Assembly (NCBI GenBank): GCA_009363875.1
Contig: CM018690.1
Span: 14,973,971 to 15,037,970, forward strand
Length of the DNA stretch: 64,000 nucleotides
Reading direction: 5' to 3'
Source: Mikania micrantha
Taxonomy: Eukaryota > Streptophyta > Magnoliopsida > Asterales > Asteraceae
Below the pieces are notes generated by a model. The model ran no database searches. It worked only from the letters and a program-made list of their open reading frames with translations, and was not told the origin of the DNA. Position 1 is the first letter of the stretch; every line of letters begins with the position of its first letter. This document shows, piece by piece, positions 34,412-46,463 of this stretch. The translations under genes were made by a program, and so were the position numbers.

Positions 34412-34586
34412 GTTCCATGTTGAATATTCAAGAACGTCGCACGTGCAAAGGAGGAATCTGATGGCAAAACCATGACCACATTCTTCCGCCACTGCCTTCT
34501 TCAACACCCCCTTACGAAACCCCTTAAAACCACAACCCAGCTTTCTCTCTCTAGAACTTGGGCTTTTTTCTCTCTCTAACATCGCC

Positions 34587-36150
34587 ATGGAAGGAGGAGA
34601 AGCTCATATTGACCGGCTTCCGATGGACCTGTTTGCTCATATCTTCGTTTTCATCACCTGTTTCAAGGACTTGGCTCGGTAAATTTATGAATTGTGATCG
34701 TTTTGTTTGAGAATCTGGTTTTTCGATCATTGATATTCCGATTGTTTTTGTTTGATCGTTTTGTGTTGATTGTGCGTGTGTGTGTGAATTGTGAAGGACT
34801 AGCAGTGTGTGTAGAAAATGGAGGGAAGGTGTGAAGCAATCGATTGGGAGAATGGAGAAATTGAGTTTTGCAGGTTGGAAGATGGATGATGAATCTACTT
34901 CTCGTCTCGTTCGTTATGCTTATAGTCTCAAGGAACTTGATATGTACGTATTTGATCAACTGCCCCTTTTTTTTACGTTTTTAGTTACAAAAACATGTGA
35001 TGTATAAGTTATACAGATTCTTCGAGATAATTATGTGATCATCATTGTTGATTGATATAATTTAGAATCCAAATTTGAAAATAATGTTGCTGCTTTGAAT
35101 GACTGATTTGATATCTATGTAGAAATTAGAGGTGTTCAATGTGCATCTTCAGAAATCACATTAATCAGTATTAGTAGCTTAATCCAAAAATAATTGTTAT
35201 GATTATAACTTTATGATTGACTTTTGAATCTTTGATTTGCAAGTATCACTTTGAAAATGCACATTCATAGCCATCTAAAATTGCAAATTTGTTATGGGAT
35301 TAGATGTTTTGTCTTGTTCATGGCTTTGCAATTCTTGTTGTTATGTTTTTAGTTCAAAAGGCCGGTGGGGCTGCCAAATTACAGATAATGGATTGTACCA
35401 ATTATCCACAGCAAAATGCATAGTCAACCTGTCATCAATATCCTTATGGGGGATGACAGGGATCACAGACAAAGGCGTTGTTCAACTGGTATGAAATCAC
35501 CATCACCAATCTTTTCATTTAACGATCAAACATTTTCTTTTGTTGGTTATAAAAACATCAATATATTCTTACAGATTTCTAGGGCCAATTCTTTGCAACA
35601 CCTAAACATTGGGGGCACGTTCATAACAGATGAGTCCCTCTTCGCAATTGCTTCTAGCTGCCCACATTTAAAGGCTAGTCTCTATAGTTCTGTGATCTTT
35701 TTATAACCATCTGACATCTGCTGGCATCTGCTTACCAATATGATTAAGTAAAAAACAATTTGCAATGGGCATGTGACCTTTAAGGGGTTAGACTTGGAGG
35801 CAGAAACCAGCGGAAGCTGGATTTGATTCAAACATGATGCCTTTGTTAGAGGGAGTCAGACACTTAACATTGTGCCAACCCTTTGAAGGTTTAGTTGACT
35901 TATTTATAGAACAATAATTATCTGTTTGTGGAACTTTCAGACTGCAGTATTATGGGGATGCCGTCATGTAACTGAAAATGGGCTTATAGTTCTTGTAAAC
36001 AAGTGTCCCAAACTGGTGACGATTAACGTATGGGGGATGAGGGTACCCATTGACTCTTTTGTTACCCTGTTGACCATTCGTCCGGCTCTGCAAATTCTAC
36101 CGCAATCGCTCCTCAATATGGGAAGTATACCTCTGTTGCCTGTTTTTTGA
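34587..36150 (+). CDS. F-box/LRR protein, AT5G67140-like
   Basis: Exons 34587-34678, 34797-34943, 35353-35488, 35575-35673 and 35941-36150 join to 227 residues. The N-terminus has an F-box (IDRLPMDLFAHIF ... SSVCRKWREGV, about residues 8-45), which would bind SKP1/ASK in an SCF ubiquitin ligase. The rest is leucine-rich repeats (ITDNGLYQLS, ITDKGVVQL, LQHLNIGGTFITDESL, VTENGLIVLV). Length and motifs fit the short single-copy plant F-box protein I recall as AT5G67140. Substrate is unknown. Four introns are GT-AG or read so, but intron 4 has AAG|GCTAGT at 35673, a GC donor, with a normal TTTCAG acceptor. If that donor is not used, translation would run into intron 4. Confidence 0.9.
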
Positions 36151-37001
36151 GGTGATTATTGGTTGCATTGTGTACAGATTTGTTCTACCCTATTTGATCA
36201 ACCCATTAAAAATTTGTACATATCTTCTTATTGTATGTTTTTTTATCAACAAAATAAACTGGACACTTTGTAAATGAACCCTAATCATGTGGGTTGTGTG
36301 ATCTTGCTACAAGCAGTGGTATGGTTAATGTGTGTTTTCAGCCTCTTGTGTTTTAATGGATCAAGTGTTGTCCAAATTTAATGAATTAGATGTTTCTATG
36401 TGGTTTAACATCTCAAAAATATTTTTAACTGGATAGTTATATAAAAGACTAATGTCTTATACTTCATTTTGAAATCAGTGTTTCTACTTTTGTTTTGATC
36501 TTACAATTTTCATTTTTGTAACCAATGATGATGACTATTGATCACGATATGTGACGATGGGTCATTATTGTTTACGAGGGTTTATAATCCAAGATGATTC
36601 TCAAAAAAAATTAGTGTATTTCAAACTATATTCACTTTTGAAACAAGAATAATTAAATATAATAATAATACCTCTTAGTCTAGTACAGATTTAAAAAAAA
36701 AAATATTTTTAAAAACTTTGATTTTTTGAAAACTTTCATATTTTTAACTTTTCTTAGTTGTGCTTTTTTATACAAAAATTTGATTTTTAAATTATTAAAA
36801 CTAATTTTTAATATGAAAAGGTATCTATAAAATCAAGAATATATAATTATTATTTAATATGAGAGAGAGTTGGCTGAGAGGATAAAAAGACACATGTGAC
36901 CATAATGGTTTGAAAAATAACACATGACAATAGTGGTCTAAGAAGTTAATATGTGACAAAAATTTTTTTTTATTATAATTGTAAGATAAGATAAGATATG
37001 T
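36151..37001. other. 3' flank and AT-rich intergenic DNA
   Basis: No gene seen. The part from about 36600 to 36900 shares AT-rich wording with the window start and with 43300-43500. Confidence 0.5.
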
Positions 37002-37198
37002 TGTTTTTGAACAGCTAACTCCAAGTACCATTGCTTAAAATGGGTACATTGACACCACCTTCTAGGAGGAAACCCACACTGGAAAAACCCCATATCTCAA
37101 CCTAAAGCATTTCTTTTTGCTCCAGCCGAGACTCGAACCCAAGACCTCCCATTCGGGACGTCAAGGGGGTATCATTAGGTTATAAGCCTTTTAGTATT
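37002..37198 (-). mobile_element. tRNA-derived SINE with 14-bp target duplication
   Basis: AAGATAAGATATGT flanks it at 36988-37001 and 37199-37212. The minus strand carries the B-box GGGTTCGAGTCTCGG and ends in TTCAAAAACA. It lies about 380 bp upstream of the membrane protein gene. Confidence 0.88.
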
Positions 37199-37580
37199 AA
37201 GATAAGATATGTAGCCAAATAAAATCCCACTTTGAAATTCTAAAACAAAGTGGTTCCCACAACATTGGACGTTTTGAGTCATCCAAATATTGTGTTGAAC
37301 GTTGAAGCATATTTGCAACACCTGTCAAAACATGAATCAAGATTAATAATATCAGTTTTGATTAAAACAAAGGAGCTGGATTATCAGCAACCAACAATTC
37401 ACCTAAGGAAAAGTCAAAATGTTTGACTACTTTATGAATTTAACATTCATCAATTTAAAGGAAATTGGAAAGAAATTTCATCCAGCCACAGCTTTAAGAG
37501 CAGGATTTTGTTTACTCATTCAAAGAAACATATCAGCCTAACCTCTTCTCAATTATTCTACATTTACCTTTTGTTTACTC

Positions 37581-39863
37581 ATGGGTTCCAACTTGTTATC
37601 TGAGTATAACCAGGTTTTGAACCAACTCAATAATTACACCAACATTCCACAACATCTGATATCATCCTTTAGGCAATTCAGCTTGTTGATATACCAATTA
37701 GATCAGCAAAACAGGTTCAGTGAACCCATGCTGTGGATTGGGATCTATATCATGCTAGCTTCACTTCTTTGCACCCTCGCTATGGTGGCTGATTTGGTTC
37801 ATGGTATTCGCAACAAAAAACTATGGTTTCCATGTAAATTTTTCACTCTAAATGCTGCTTCTCTCGCTGTCATAGCTGTTGCAATCAAACTACCCATGGA
37901 TCTTAATAATCTAATGCCAGGTCATATGGACCAAGATGTAAAGATCGGAAGCTTGGCGTTTATGTGCACCATGATGGCTAATTTATTGCCTTCTCTAGCT
38001 ACCATGGATAACAAAGAACTTCTGACAAACATCATAGCGTTGGGTGTTTTGGTAACAACCTTGGTTGTGAATGTTTGTATTCAGATAAAAACGGGGCTTC
38101 TTTCATTGCACAAGTATGAAGATAAGTTATTTGAAACTAGTTCTGACGGTAAAGATCAATCAACAAACATGTATGTGTATGCACACCGATATGGCATTGC
38201 AGCAACCTTTTATTTAGGTATGTTACTCATGTTGCTGATAATATATGCATGCTCTTCTATAGCGATTCTAAAGTCCAAACAGATTCTAGATTCTAAATAC
38301 AAAGGATGTCATGAAACAACTTTAAAGAACCTAGAATCAGTAGGAAGTTTAACTGTTGAGAAGTTGAAGCATCATGTGAGAAGCCATTGGATCATGGCAG
38401 GAACTAGTAGTCCCCAGTTTGTGACTGTTTGCTTTGCTACAACTTCTGCTTCTGGGGTAATATGTGTTTGCAGTGCTGCCTTAGCTGTTCTTTTAGTGCA
38501 TTTGACTATTGGATATCTAAGAGACTATAAGTCAGATTATAAATGGTCAACATTAGTTATTTTCATAACACAATTTATTGGAGTTATACTGGGTACAATT
38601 GCCCCACTAGTCAGATGTTTTGCAAACTTGAGCTTTGATTTGTCCAACAAATGGAAGTGGAACCATATGAATGTCTTTAAAGTAGAAAGCTATTGGACTC
38701 AAAAGCTATGCGATTGGAAGCATAGCATCATACCATTCTCAATAAGTAGCCGCAAAAGCAAGATTATCATCCAGAAATTAGCAAGCGTAATTCTAAGTGT
38801 TTGTGTAGAATTTCAGAAGATCGTTGTTGTAGCATGCAAGATGATAGCTTTAATCCCAATGTTATTGATGATCAGTGTCTTGTATTGCACACGCTGTTGG
38901 AAATGGATGATACCCATGTTTGGTTATGGAGGTATCATGTTGGTAAATACTCGCGAACATGTTGACATGTTTGCAGATCTTAGGAAGTATGTTTTAACAC
39001 TTGAAGAAGATGTTGAGCTTGCTGATAGAACATTAAAAGACATTACAAAGTCTGTCAACGTCGTGATCAGAAAGGCTGAAATGCAACAACCCAATAATCT
39101 TTTAAAGCTTCTTGAGGGATTTAACGGCTTTAAAGGAGTTGGAGAATATGACAGCCTTCATGTAGCACCTTTACATTTAGAAGATCATCTCAATTGTTGG
39201 AGCTTAACTTTGGTAACTCTTACCACCATTGCGGTTTCTCTTCCCACCATTCCACAAGAAGTAATCGATGGGTTGCTGAGCAGTGTGAGTGAAGGTCTTG
39301 TATATGTGACACTTGTGGAAGAAACCTTCAATGCTAGGCAAGAATATGTAAGCATGCAAAAGGCAGCTAAAGTGTTATGGCTACAAGTTGAAGTATATCA
39401 CAAGTGGTTAGGCAATGAGCTGATGGAACTTGCTCCCCAAGTTAAAACAGCAATACAAATTCTTGAATGTTTCAGGGATGCAGCTGAAAACATGACGAGT
39501 GAGGTTGAAAGCTCAAAGATTTGTGCCAATTCAATGTATCACACAACCAAAGCAATTCTTTATTCCTATCATGCCACCATTGATATGGTCAGCAAACAAG
39601 AGCTGTTCGATGAACTATCATCGATGATCACTGACATATTGGCTGCTTGTCTCACCAACTTACCGCAAGTCGTAGCAAAGAAATGCCACACGGAGGTGAT
39701 AGAGAAAAGAGAAGCGGGTGTGCTTGCAGCAGCACATCTTCTTGGTGAGACTATGCAGATAATCAACAGACTTCAAGATCACCAAATTCGAAGCTTGAAT
39801 ACAGATGAGCTGCCATTTGTTGACAAATGGTGTGCTTATCATGTAAATCACCCTTTTGCTTGA
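37581..39863 (+). CDS. Plant-specific multi-pass membrane protein, function unknown
   Basis: One uninterrupted 760-codon frame starts with ATG in TTTACTCATGGGTTCC and ends TGA. About eight hydrophobic segments are visible at residues 50-72, 83-104, 122-142, 146-169, 206-230, 286-311, 322-345 and 421-437. The C-terminal 300 residues are soluble and helical in appearance, without a domain I can name. Conserved-looking spots include LWFPCKFFTLNAASLAVIAV and KLPMDLNN. It resembles uncharacterised plant families annotated only as transmembrane protein; I cannot give a function. The absence of introns, length and even codon use support a real gene, not a transposon product. A SINE lies in its upstream region. 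Confidence 0.88.
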   Translation: MGSNLLSEYNQVLNQLNNYTNIPQHLISSFRQFSLLIYQLDQQNRFSEPMLWIGIYIMLASLLCTLAMVADLVHGIRNKKLWFPCKFFTLNAASLAVIAVAIKLPMDLNNLMPGHMDQDVKIGSLAFMCTMMANLLPSLATMDNKELLTNIIALGVLVTTLVVNVCIQIKTGLLSLHKYEDKLFETSSDGKDQSTNMYVYAHRYGIAATFYLGMLLMLLIIYACSSIAILKSKQILDSKYKGCHETTLKNLESVGSLTVEKLKHHVRSHWIMAGTSSPQFVTVCFATTSASGVICVCSAALAVLLVHLTIGYLRDYKSDYKWSTLVIFITQFIGVILGTIAPLVRCFANLSFDLSNKWKWNHMNVFKVESYWTQKLCDWKHSIIPFSISSRKSKIIIQKLASVILSVCVEFQKIVVVACKMIALIPMLLMISVLYCTRCWKWMIPMFGYGGIMLVNTREHVDMFADLRKYVLTLEEDVELADRTLKDITKSVNVVIRKAEMQQPNNLLKLLEGFNGFKGVGEYDSLHVAPLHLEDHLNCWSLTLVTLTTIAVSLPTIPQEVIDGLLSSVSEGLVYVTLVEETFNARQEYVSMQKAAKVLWLQVEVYHKWLGNELMELAPQVKTAIQILECFRDAAENMTSEVESSKICANSMYHTTKAILYSYHATIDMVSKQELFDELSSMITDILAACLTNLPQVVAKKCHTEVIEKREAGVLAAAHLLGETMQIINRLQDHQIRSLNTDELPFVDKWCAYHVNHPFA

Positions 39864-42227
39864 AGACTTCTTTATGTTTTCAAGAAAAAAGGAGATAGAT
39901 TTAGTTGGTATTTGCATGGTTAGAGATTGAGATTTTGATTTTTGAGGCAAATTTGATGTAAAATTCTTTAAGTGATTAAAACATGTGAATTTGAAAGTAA
40001 CTTTTGTAACCACTTGTATAGAAATATAGAATGTGCCATTTACACTGGACAAGGCTAATCACAGATTAAATTTTTTTAACAGAATTTTAATGTTATGTTT
40101 TCATATTTTCACAAATTAGGTTTCGAGTTTCGACCTAGTAGACCTTAATAGCATTGGGCTGGACATGACTTGGGCTTGTTATATTTTTGGGAATTATATA
40201 AAAAGTGAGATTGGAAACACATTAAAAAGATATTTATGACCCTTAACTTTTATGTATATCCATAAACACCCCTCACATTTTGATTACTCTTTGATGGAAT
40301 GAGCATTATACACACGGACAATATTCTCCAAAGTAGACATCTATGTATTGTAATAAAGCAATGTTTAGTTCACCCACGTGTCAATCAATGGAGCTACTTT
40401 CGTTTTTAAATTCCCGCTCAAAGAAAGTCACTAAATTGTACACGCGGGTCATGCGTCATGGAGCAATAGCCTGATTTTTCAATCTAGGTATTTTCACCCC
40501 ATTTGCGTCGCTTATTCTTCATCCACTGTAACCCTAGATTGCTTCTCCATCCCCAGCTTTCTGCTTGGTGAAATGGTAACCCTGGATTGCTTTCTCCATC
40601 GATGTACATCTGTAGTGCTGGGTAAAATCTCTCGGTCAGGTAAGTTTCATCCATATGAAATCGCCCTTATACGATAATCATCTTTTTTTTTAATAATCTT
40701 CGATATAGTTTATGGTTCTAATATCATCAAGTTCTTCCGATTTTGTTTAACTTCTGGTTGTACAGCAAACCGTAGGTTGTAATCGCAAATGGCCATTTAG
40801 CGGACTTGTCTGTAATCGACATCATAGGCAAATTTCATCCATCCAATAATCATTCTGCTTTTAGTTTTGATGTTATTATGTATGTAAACTGTAATATATA
40901 TTTAATATTCATGTTCTTCTTCACAATAATATTTGATTAAAAACCCTAATTCCAATTATTCGGATTTTGGTCCTATCCTGTTTGTAAACCATATTCATCA
41001 TCCTCGGACATACATTAATTTTCATTTCCGTCCATTCATGTGTTCAATTTTGTAGGTTCGTTTTTTAGATACCGAACAACATGGCTTCAATCAAATTGTG
41101 TATATGTAATTCTCTGTTAATTGTTAGTCGATGTCACTATTTAGGAAAAAGTTAATTGAATTTTAATGATGCTACTGTGAGTACTTACAAATCATCCTGT
41201 TAGGAGCCTTATGTTTGACTTTACAAGTTGTCTACATATGAATTGTATTGTAATTCTCTGTTAATATGTGTTGTTATTCCTATTTTTTTAAACTTATCCT
41301 TCAATCTTATATCATTTTTCTTTTCTAATGATTACTTAATAAGCGTCCTCAACCTCTTAAAAAAATTTCATCACAATGATACTTCTAATAACTGTATCAA
41401 AGCCCACAAAATTATTGCAATTATTCTTCAAATTTCATGTGAAGAACATGTTAAGAGACCAGTGTATTGGTTAAATACTGCATACTTTATAATGGTTTAT
41501 GTTTTAGTTACCAATCAATCAACCTAATGGTTTATGGTGTTATTGTCTTATGTTTTAATGTTAACCATTTAACTAATCATAATTCAAAGTATATTTTGGA
41601 TATATTTGATTGGATTTTAATGAAACAACTTTAAGTACTTCTAAAGATTCATGTTAAGAGCCTTATATTTCATTTTTCTTACTACATATGAATTGCATTT
41701 TTTCCAATATACACATCTACATATTTAAATGCTTGGATAGTTTGTTGATGCTTCTGTTGTAAAAGCCAATTTGGATTCCAAACATGCAGAGAAAGTAAGG
41801 CACTGTGATTTTCGCTCATTCAAATTCAATTTTGATGTCCAAAATTTTAATGTGTATTTAGTATAGAAAATGATAGATACGACTTTTGTTTTTTTTTTAA
41901 ATTTATTTTTATGTTCACTGCTTTCTGCAGAGCTAAGTAGACAATGTATATATGTTGACAGGAGATGGTGATCAGCTACATATCTTTCTTGCAAATCAGA
42001 TGGTGATTGCTTTTATTGATTAAACCAAAACATGCAAATCACATGGTGCTTGCTATTTTGTTGATGATAATTTCTTTTTCTTCTCTTTTTTATTTTTATT
42101 TTTTATCTTTTTAGCTTATTTCTATTACAACACTGAGATATCTTTTCGGAAATGTTTCACAATTTCATCCAATATAGTTTTTTTTTTTGTCATCAACAGC
42201 TCATTATAATTTTAATTATTAATTTTA
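39864..42227. other. Intergenic DNA, possible untranslated exon
   Basis: Bases 40490-40640 look leader-like: CT-rich, with two near copies of GTAACCCTRGATTGCTT, followed by AG|GTAAGTTTCATCC at about 40638. No protein follows, so this may be an exon-like capture inside the Helitron that ends at 42907, or the leader of a decayed gene. The rest is AT-rich. Confidence 0.35.
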
Positions 42228-42493
42228 GACTTCTTGGATTTAAATACTCCCAACTTTGACCTCTTGGCCGGCAATACTCCCAACTCCCAACTGAGGACAT
42301 CTTATTGCCAGTCCCAACTGTTAACACATTTTCTATTGGCACTCCATAACAGGTGTAATGTCATCAAAAAATTAGTATCATGGAGTGCCAATAGAAAATG
42401 TGTTGAAAGTTGAGAGTTCAAATAAACATTTACTCAGTTAGGAGTATTGCCGGCCAAGACGTCAAAGTTGGGAGTATTTAAATCCAATAACCC
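42228..42493. mobile_element. MULE-type MITE with 9-bp target duplication
   Basis: TTAATTTTA flanks the element on both sides (42219-42227 and 42494-42502). The ends GACTTCTTGGATTTAAATAC and GTATTTAAATCCAATAACCC are inverted. Longer internal pairing includes CTTGGCCGGCAATACTCCC with GGAGTATTGCCGGCCAAG and ATTTTCTATTGGCACTCC with its complement, so almost the entire 266 bp folds back. Confidence 0.88.
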
Positions 42494-42877
42494 TTAATTT
42501 TAATGACACAAACAAAAACTAGATCGGATGGTCTGGGTTGTGAATTTGTTTAAAAATTGGAAGGTATCAAACTGGGTCATAGCAATATAACAACACAATA
42601 AGATATGTAGTCTTGCAAGTTTTGTTCTTGAATAATAGTTGACAAAAGTTTGAGTGACGATATATTCAAAAGGAGTAATTCCTTGAAATCTACTAAATTT
42701 GTCTATACAGCTCTCACTTGTATACAAACAACTAAACAAGTTTTTGTAGACTTATGATTAATAACTATTTTTGTTTTAGAATTATTCCTATATTAGTTAA
42801 ATTACTAACATGTATATCCTTTTGCTTTATGATTCATTAATCTTTCGTTACCAAAAGTTTAATATTTTATTTATTCC

Positions 42878-42907
42878 AACCCGTGTAATACACGGGTTTT
42901 AACCTAG
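42878..42907 (+). mobile_element. Helitron 3' terminus
   Basis: A perfect 8-bp hairpin AACCCGTG/CACGGGTT with loop TAATA is followed by TTAACCTAG and then T. This is a textbook Helitron end (hairpin, about 6-10 bases, CTRR, inserted before T). The 5' TC end was not located, so the length of the element, perhaps most of 40.3-42.9 kb, is unknown. Confidence 0.8.
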
Positions 42908-43984
42908 TAAACTAATACAATAGTGGTTGAGCCGAGCAATCCCATATAGGATCAATGAACGAGCGACTTGAGTCAACCCAACACATATAGGATTGATGAA
43001 AGTGAGTTGAGTCAACCCAAACCAACTGAGTTTAAACTAGAGCTTGTGTTCAACTAAAAATTAACTTGAGCTAGAAAGTGACTTGATAATTTTTTTTTTC
43101 TTTTTCAGTTTTAATGATTTTATATGTTTCTTCATACACAAATCTTAAGTAAAAAGCCAACGATGTTACCTGTTTATATAAACTTAAATAAAGTTTTAAA
43201 CTATGAATATATTATTTATACTATGTTAGCATCCCGTGTATTACACGAGATGAATAAAAAATATTATTAACTAATAGTTACTAAGAAAAATTGAAATTAT
43301 ATAAGAAGATTTTTTAATATAAAATATGATTAAATATAATTTCATAGATTAGAAAATAAAATAATTATATTATTTTTAAACATTAATTTTTACAAAGTTT
43401 GTTTTTTTAAATATTTCATTTTGCAAAACTATTTTTAAAAATTCTATATTTCATAATAATTTTTTTATTAAAAAAGTGTGTGTTTTTAATATTAAAATAT
43501 TTTTATTATTTTGAAAAGGTCTTATTTTTATAGGAGAGAGATGCGAGAAAAAAACATCAAGGTGTTATAGGAATGTGCCAAGTGTCTTTAGAAACATTTA
43601 TTTATCAGTTAAGTAAGAAGTAAGATAAGATGTTTTAGGCGGGGAAAAAAGTGCAATGTGCTCTAGGGATGCGCCATGTGTCCTTAGAAAACTTTGATTT
43701 ATTAGAGAAGTAAGATAAGATAAGATATACAAATTTAATTTTAAATGGTGTAAAGTTTTAGCTGCTTTCATTTATACGACCAAACTTCATGAATTTTTTT
43801 AGTGGCTGAGAGTTGGCTTGCAAGGGATGGAGGCACATGACCATCTCCATGCAATTATTTGTAATTTTAATAATAATACAAATTTTGGTTATAAAAGGAC
43901 AGCAATGCCAAACGAGTCACAAAAAAGATTAAAATAAAAAGAAGAGAATAGAAAAACAAAAAAAAAATTGTGTTGAATATATTT
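42908..43984. other. AT-rich intergenic DNA with a diverged tandem pair
   Basis: Two related blocks of about 95 bp start near 43541 and 43639 (GAAAAAA..., TGYGCCAWGTGTCYTTAGAAA, AAGTAAGATAAGAT). The second resembles bases 61-155. A further weak hairpin CCCGTGTATTACACGAG lies near 43230. No gene seen. Confidence 0.5.
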
Positions 43985-44065
43985 TCTTGAGAGCATGGGT
44001 TGCCCGGTTGAGCGGGAAACTCGTCCTCCGTCCCGGGTTCAATTTTTTAGGGGACGCAATTTTTT
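43985..44065 (+). mobile_element. Possible tRNA-like SINE head
   Basis: GGTTGCCCGGTTGAGCGGG resembles a Pol III A-box region and CCCGGGTTCAATTTTT a B-box, about 30 bases apart, followed by a T run. This is the arrangement of a tRNA-derived head, but no anticodon stem or cloverleaf is complete, so I do not call a tRNA gene. Confidence 0.35.
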
Positions 44066-44204
44066 TTATAAATATGTATATATAAAGATTCATTCAAATG
44101 ATAATCAACAAGTTAGAGAGAACTAAAAAGAACTATTTATAAACATATGATTTAAGCAATACAAAAAGTAATTTCCTATATAAGAAACTACTTTCATGCC
44201 CTTT

Positions 44205-44665
44205 AAACTAGTGGACATGGTGTTCATCGATTCGGTTAATGGTTTATTTACTTTAATTGGTTTTCAATTTTTTTCCCTATCCAAAAACTGAACCGAATTT
44301 GAGAAGTGGTTCGATTCGGTTACGGTTAAAACCAAATAAACCAATTAAAAACCGAATAAACCGAATTCAACCTTATATATTATTAACAAGATAGTATATT
44401 TAAATCTGAATTCGGATTATTGGGATAACCGAACAAACCGAATCCCAAAAAAAATTTTGACCCGATAACTAAACCAAAAACTGAGATTCGGATAGAGTTA
44501 GGGACCAAACCGAAAATCGAATTCGGAATTAAGTTCGTTTTTTCCAGTTATGAATATGGTTCGCTTTTCGGCATTAAACAATTTTCAATTTTTTTGAACA
44601 TTATACTTTAATTTTTGAATTTGCTAAAACGCATTTTTTTCCGACTCGTTCTGGACACCTTCTAA
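44205..44665. mobile_element. Probable hAT-like element rich in ACCGAATAAACC
   Basis: The stretch opens with GGTGTTCATCGATTCGGTTA and closes with CGACTCGTTCTGGACACC, with many CCGAATT and AACCGAATAAACC units. These resemble degenerate hAT ends. No target duplication was found. Confidence 0.35.
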
Positions 44666-44835
44666 TAGCCGCCCTGTTTGACGGCATCTCACGATCTGAA
44701 ATTTGGTTGTAGGGTTTGTGTAAAATCATTTTCATGTTTTAATATTGTTTTTTATAATAACGTAATATATGCCTCCTTTATTCGACTTAGGAAACCCGTT
44801 TACAGGGATAACAAATAGAAAACAATACCTAATGT

Positions 44836-45057
44836 CAGAGCCGGCACCGATAATCAAATAAAAATTCCAAGGTATTTCCTCCTAGCAAACATGTTGGCTT
44901 TTTAGTTTTTATGTTGGGCTATTAGCTTCTTCATTCTAACAAACATCGATGTTTTATACTTTTTATATAATATATAATTTTTTTTTTAAATTTCAGGTTC
45001 CGTAAAAAGTTGGCCTCTGGACCGTCGCCCGCTTCTCACTCCTCTAGGCCGACCCTG
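44836..45057. mobile_element. Probable hAT-like remnant
   Basis: The left end CAGAGCCGGC and the right end GCCGACCCTG (reverse complement CAGGGTCGGC) are imperfect inverted repeats of hAT type; the flanking octamers match at only five of eight bases. The open frame 45010-45204 overlaps this end and its flank and resembles nothing known. Confidence 0.4.
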
Positions 45058-45905
45058 CTTGTTGTGAACTATATTTTTAGAAATTCCCTCAAGTTGAAAG
45101 CCAGTGATGCCGATGATGTCATGAGGCTGCACTACACGGTTGAGAAGTTTTTGTCTTTGATTCCTTTTGTGTTGACAATGAAGATATGCAAATTGATGAA
45201 ATAAACTAGGAAACAGATGTCATCGATGTTCATTTGTCATGAAATTTAGAATCTTGTTGGAAATTAAACCTTTGGTTAATGGTAAGGATATAATAAATAT
45301 TTTGGAGATTGAAATTAAGAGGTGGTCCAGTTGTTAGTGAATGGCAAGATTAATTGTTACAATGGTAGCTCGTGTATCTTCTGGAACCGTTGAGAAATGT
45401 GTTGATTGGATGACAAGGCAATCACAATTGAAACATAAAGTGACTAAAATTACAATCTTGTGGCTGTTCATGCTACATATTCATTTTTATAGGTTTAATT
45501 AGAGTTCGATTTCCATCACGAAAATACATTGAATCATAGATTTTGTACTGTTATTGCTTGGATGCTAATGTATTTGGATAGGCTTTTTTTTTTTGACTGA
45601 ATGGATTTGAAAATATAATAAGTTGTGCACTTAAAGAAATTCCCATGAGGGGATTGTTCTTACTTAAAGAAATTTCCATGCGCTTTTAGTAATAAAATAC
45701 AAACCATAATTGCAAAATTGCAGTTCATAACACAAGTCATCTTAACTGAACTACTTTAAATTATTATGTTGTTTACTTTTTGTTTTTTAGTGTGTTGTTT
45801 GTTGTGTGTTACTTTGTGCCTAACATGAAGATCTATGCCTGCTACTAAATGTGTGTTAATAACATGGGGGTTCCGAATCAATCTTGCATACCTTTGGTGG
45901 TGCTA
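45058..45905. other. Intergenic DNA, nothing recognised
   Basis: No conserved coding, RNA or repeat signal was found. Confidence 0.5.
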
Positions 45906-46242
45906 CAATGTTGTAAAAATAAGTTCCAGGTGGAAATTTATTGGCGATCAGTCGGAAGTCAGCCGACAACCAATGCGATTTTACGAAACCAACGGTATAA
46001 ATCGGTAGTCGGCCAAGTCAGGTAAAAGTCGGCCTCGTGGGTCACAAATTAGGCTTATCAGTCAAAGGTTGATTGTTTTTGGGTTTTAACCATTTTTTAC
46101 AACTTTTTTTTTTATCTTGTGCGTATATATTTTGAAACATTACATATAATATTCTAATCTAATTAATGCAGATTAATCACTATTAATTCCTAGTTGGTAA
46201 CTCACCATCCGACTAACGCTTAATAATTTCTACAACACTTTG
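45906..46242. mobile_element. Probable hAT-like MITE
   Basis: The ends CAATGTTGTAAAAAT and ATTTCTACAACACTTTG are inverted repeats with one or two mismatches. GTCGGAAGTCAGCCGAC-like words (GTCGGC and GCCGAC) repeat inside. The flanking octamers do not match, so the boundaries may be off by a few bases. Confidence 0.5.
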
Positions 46243-46463
46243 TACCTAAATGATCAATCAACGTTGTGCTCTAAAAGTGTTTGCAATTATTGTGGCTCAC
46301 TTGTTGAGTCATGTTTATGGGTTGATGGGTCAAACATGACACGAACTTGAACATAACATGGTTATGCAAACTTGTGCACAACACAAGTTTTCATGAGTTG
46401 ACATGAAATCAAACTGTTCAACCTGACTTTTTGTTTTTTATACATATTAGCATACTGATACTA

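Noticed and set aside
43985..44065. Intact tRNA gene
   Set aside because: A- and B-box-like words are present, but no complete cloverleaf with acceptor and anticodon stems can be drawn.
45010..45204. 64-codon ORF as a small gene
   Set aside because: It begins inside a probable hAT end and continues into unrelated flank; no similarity recognised.
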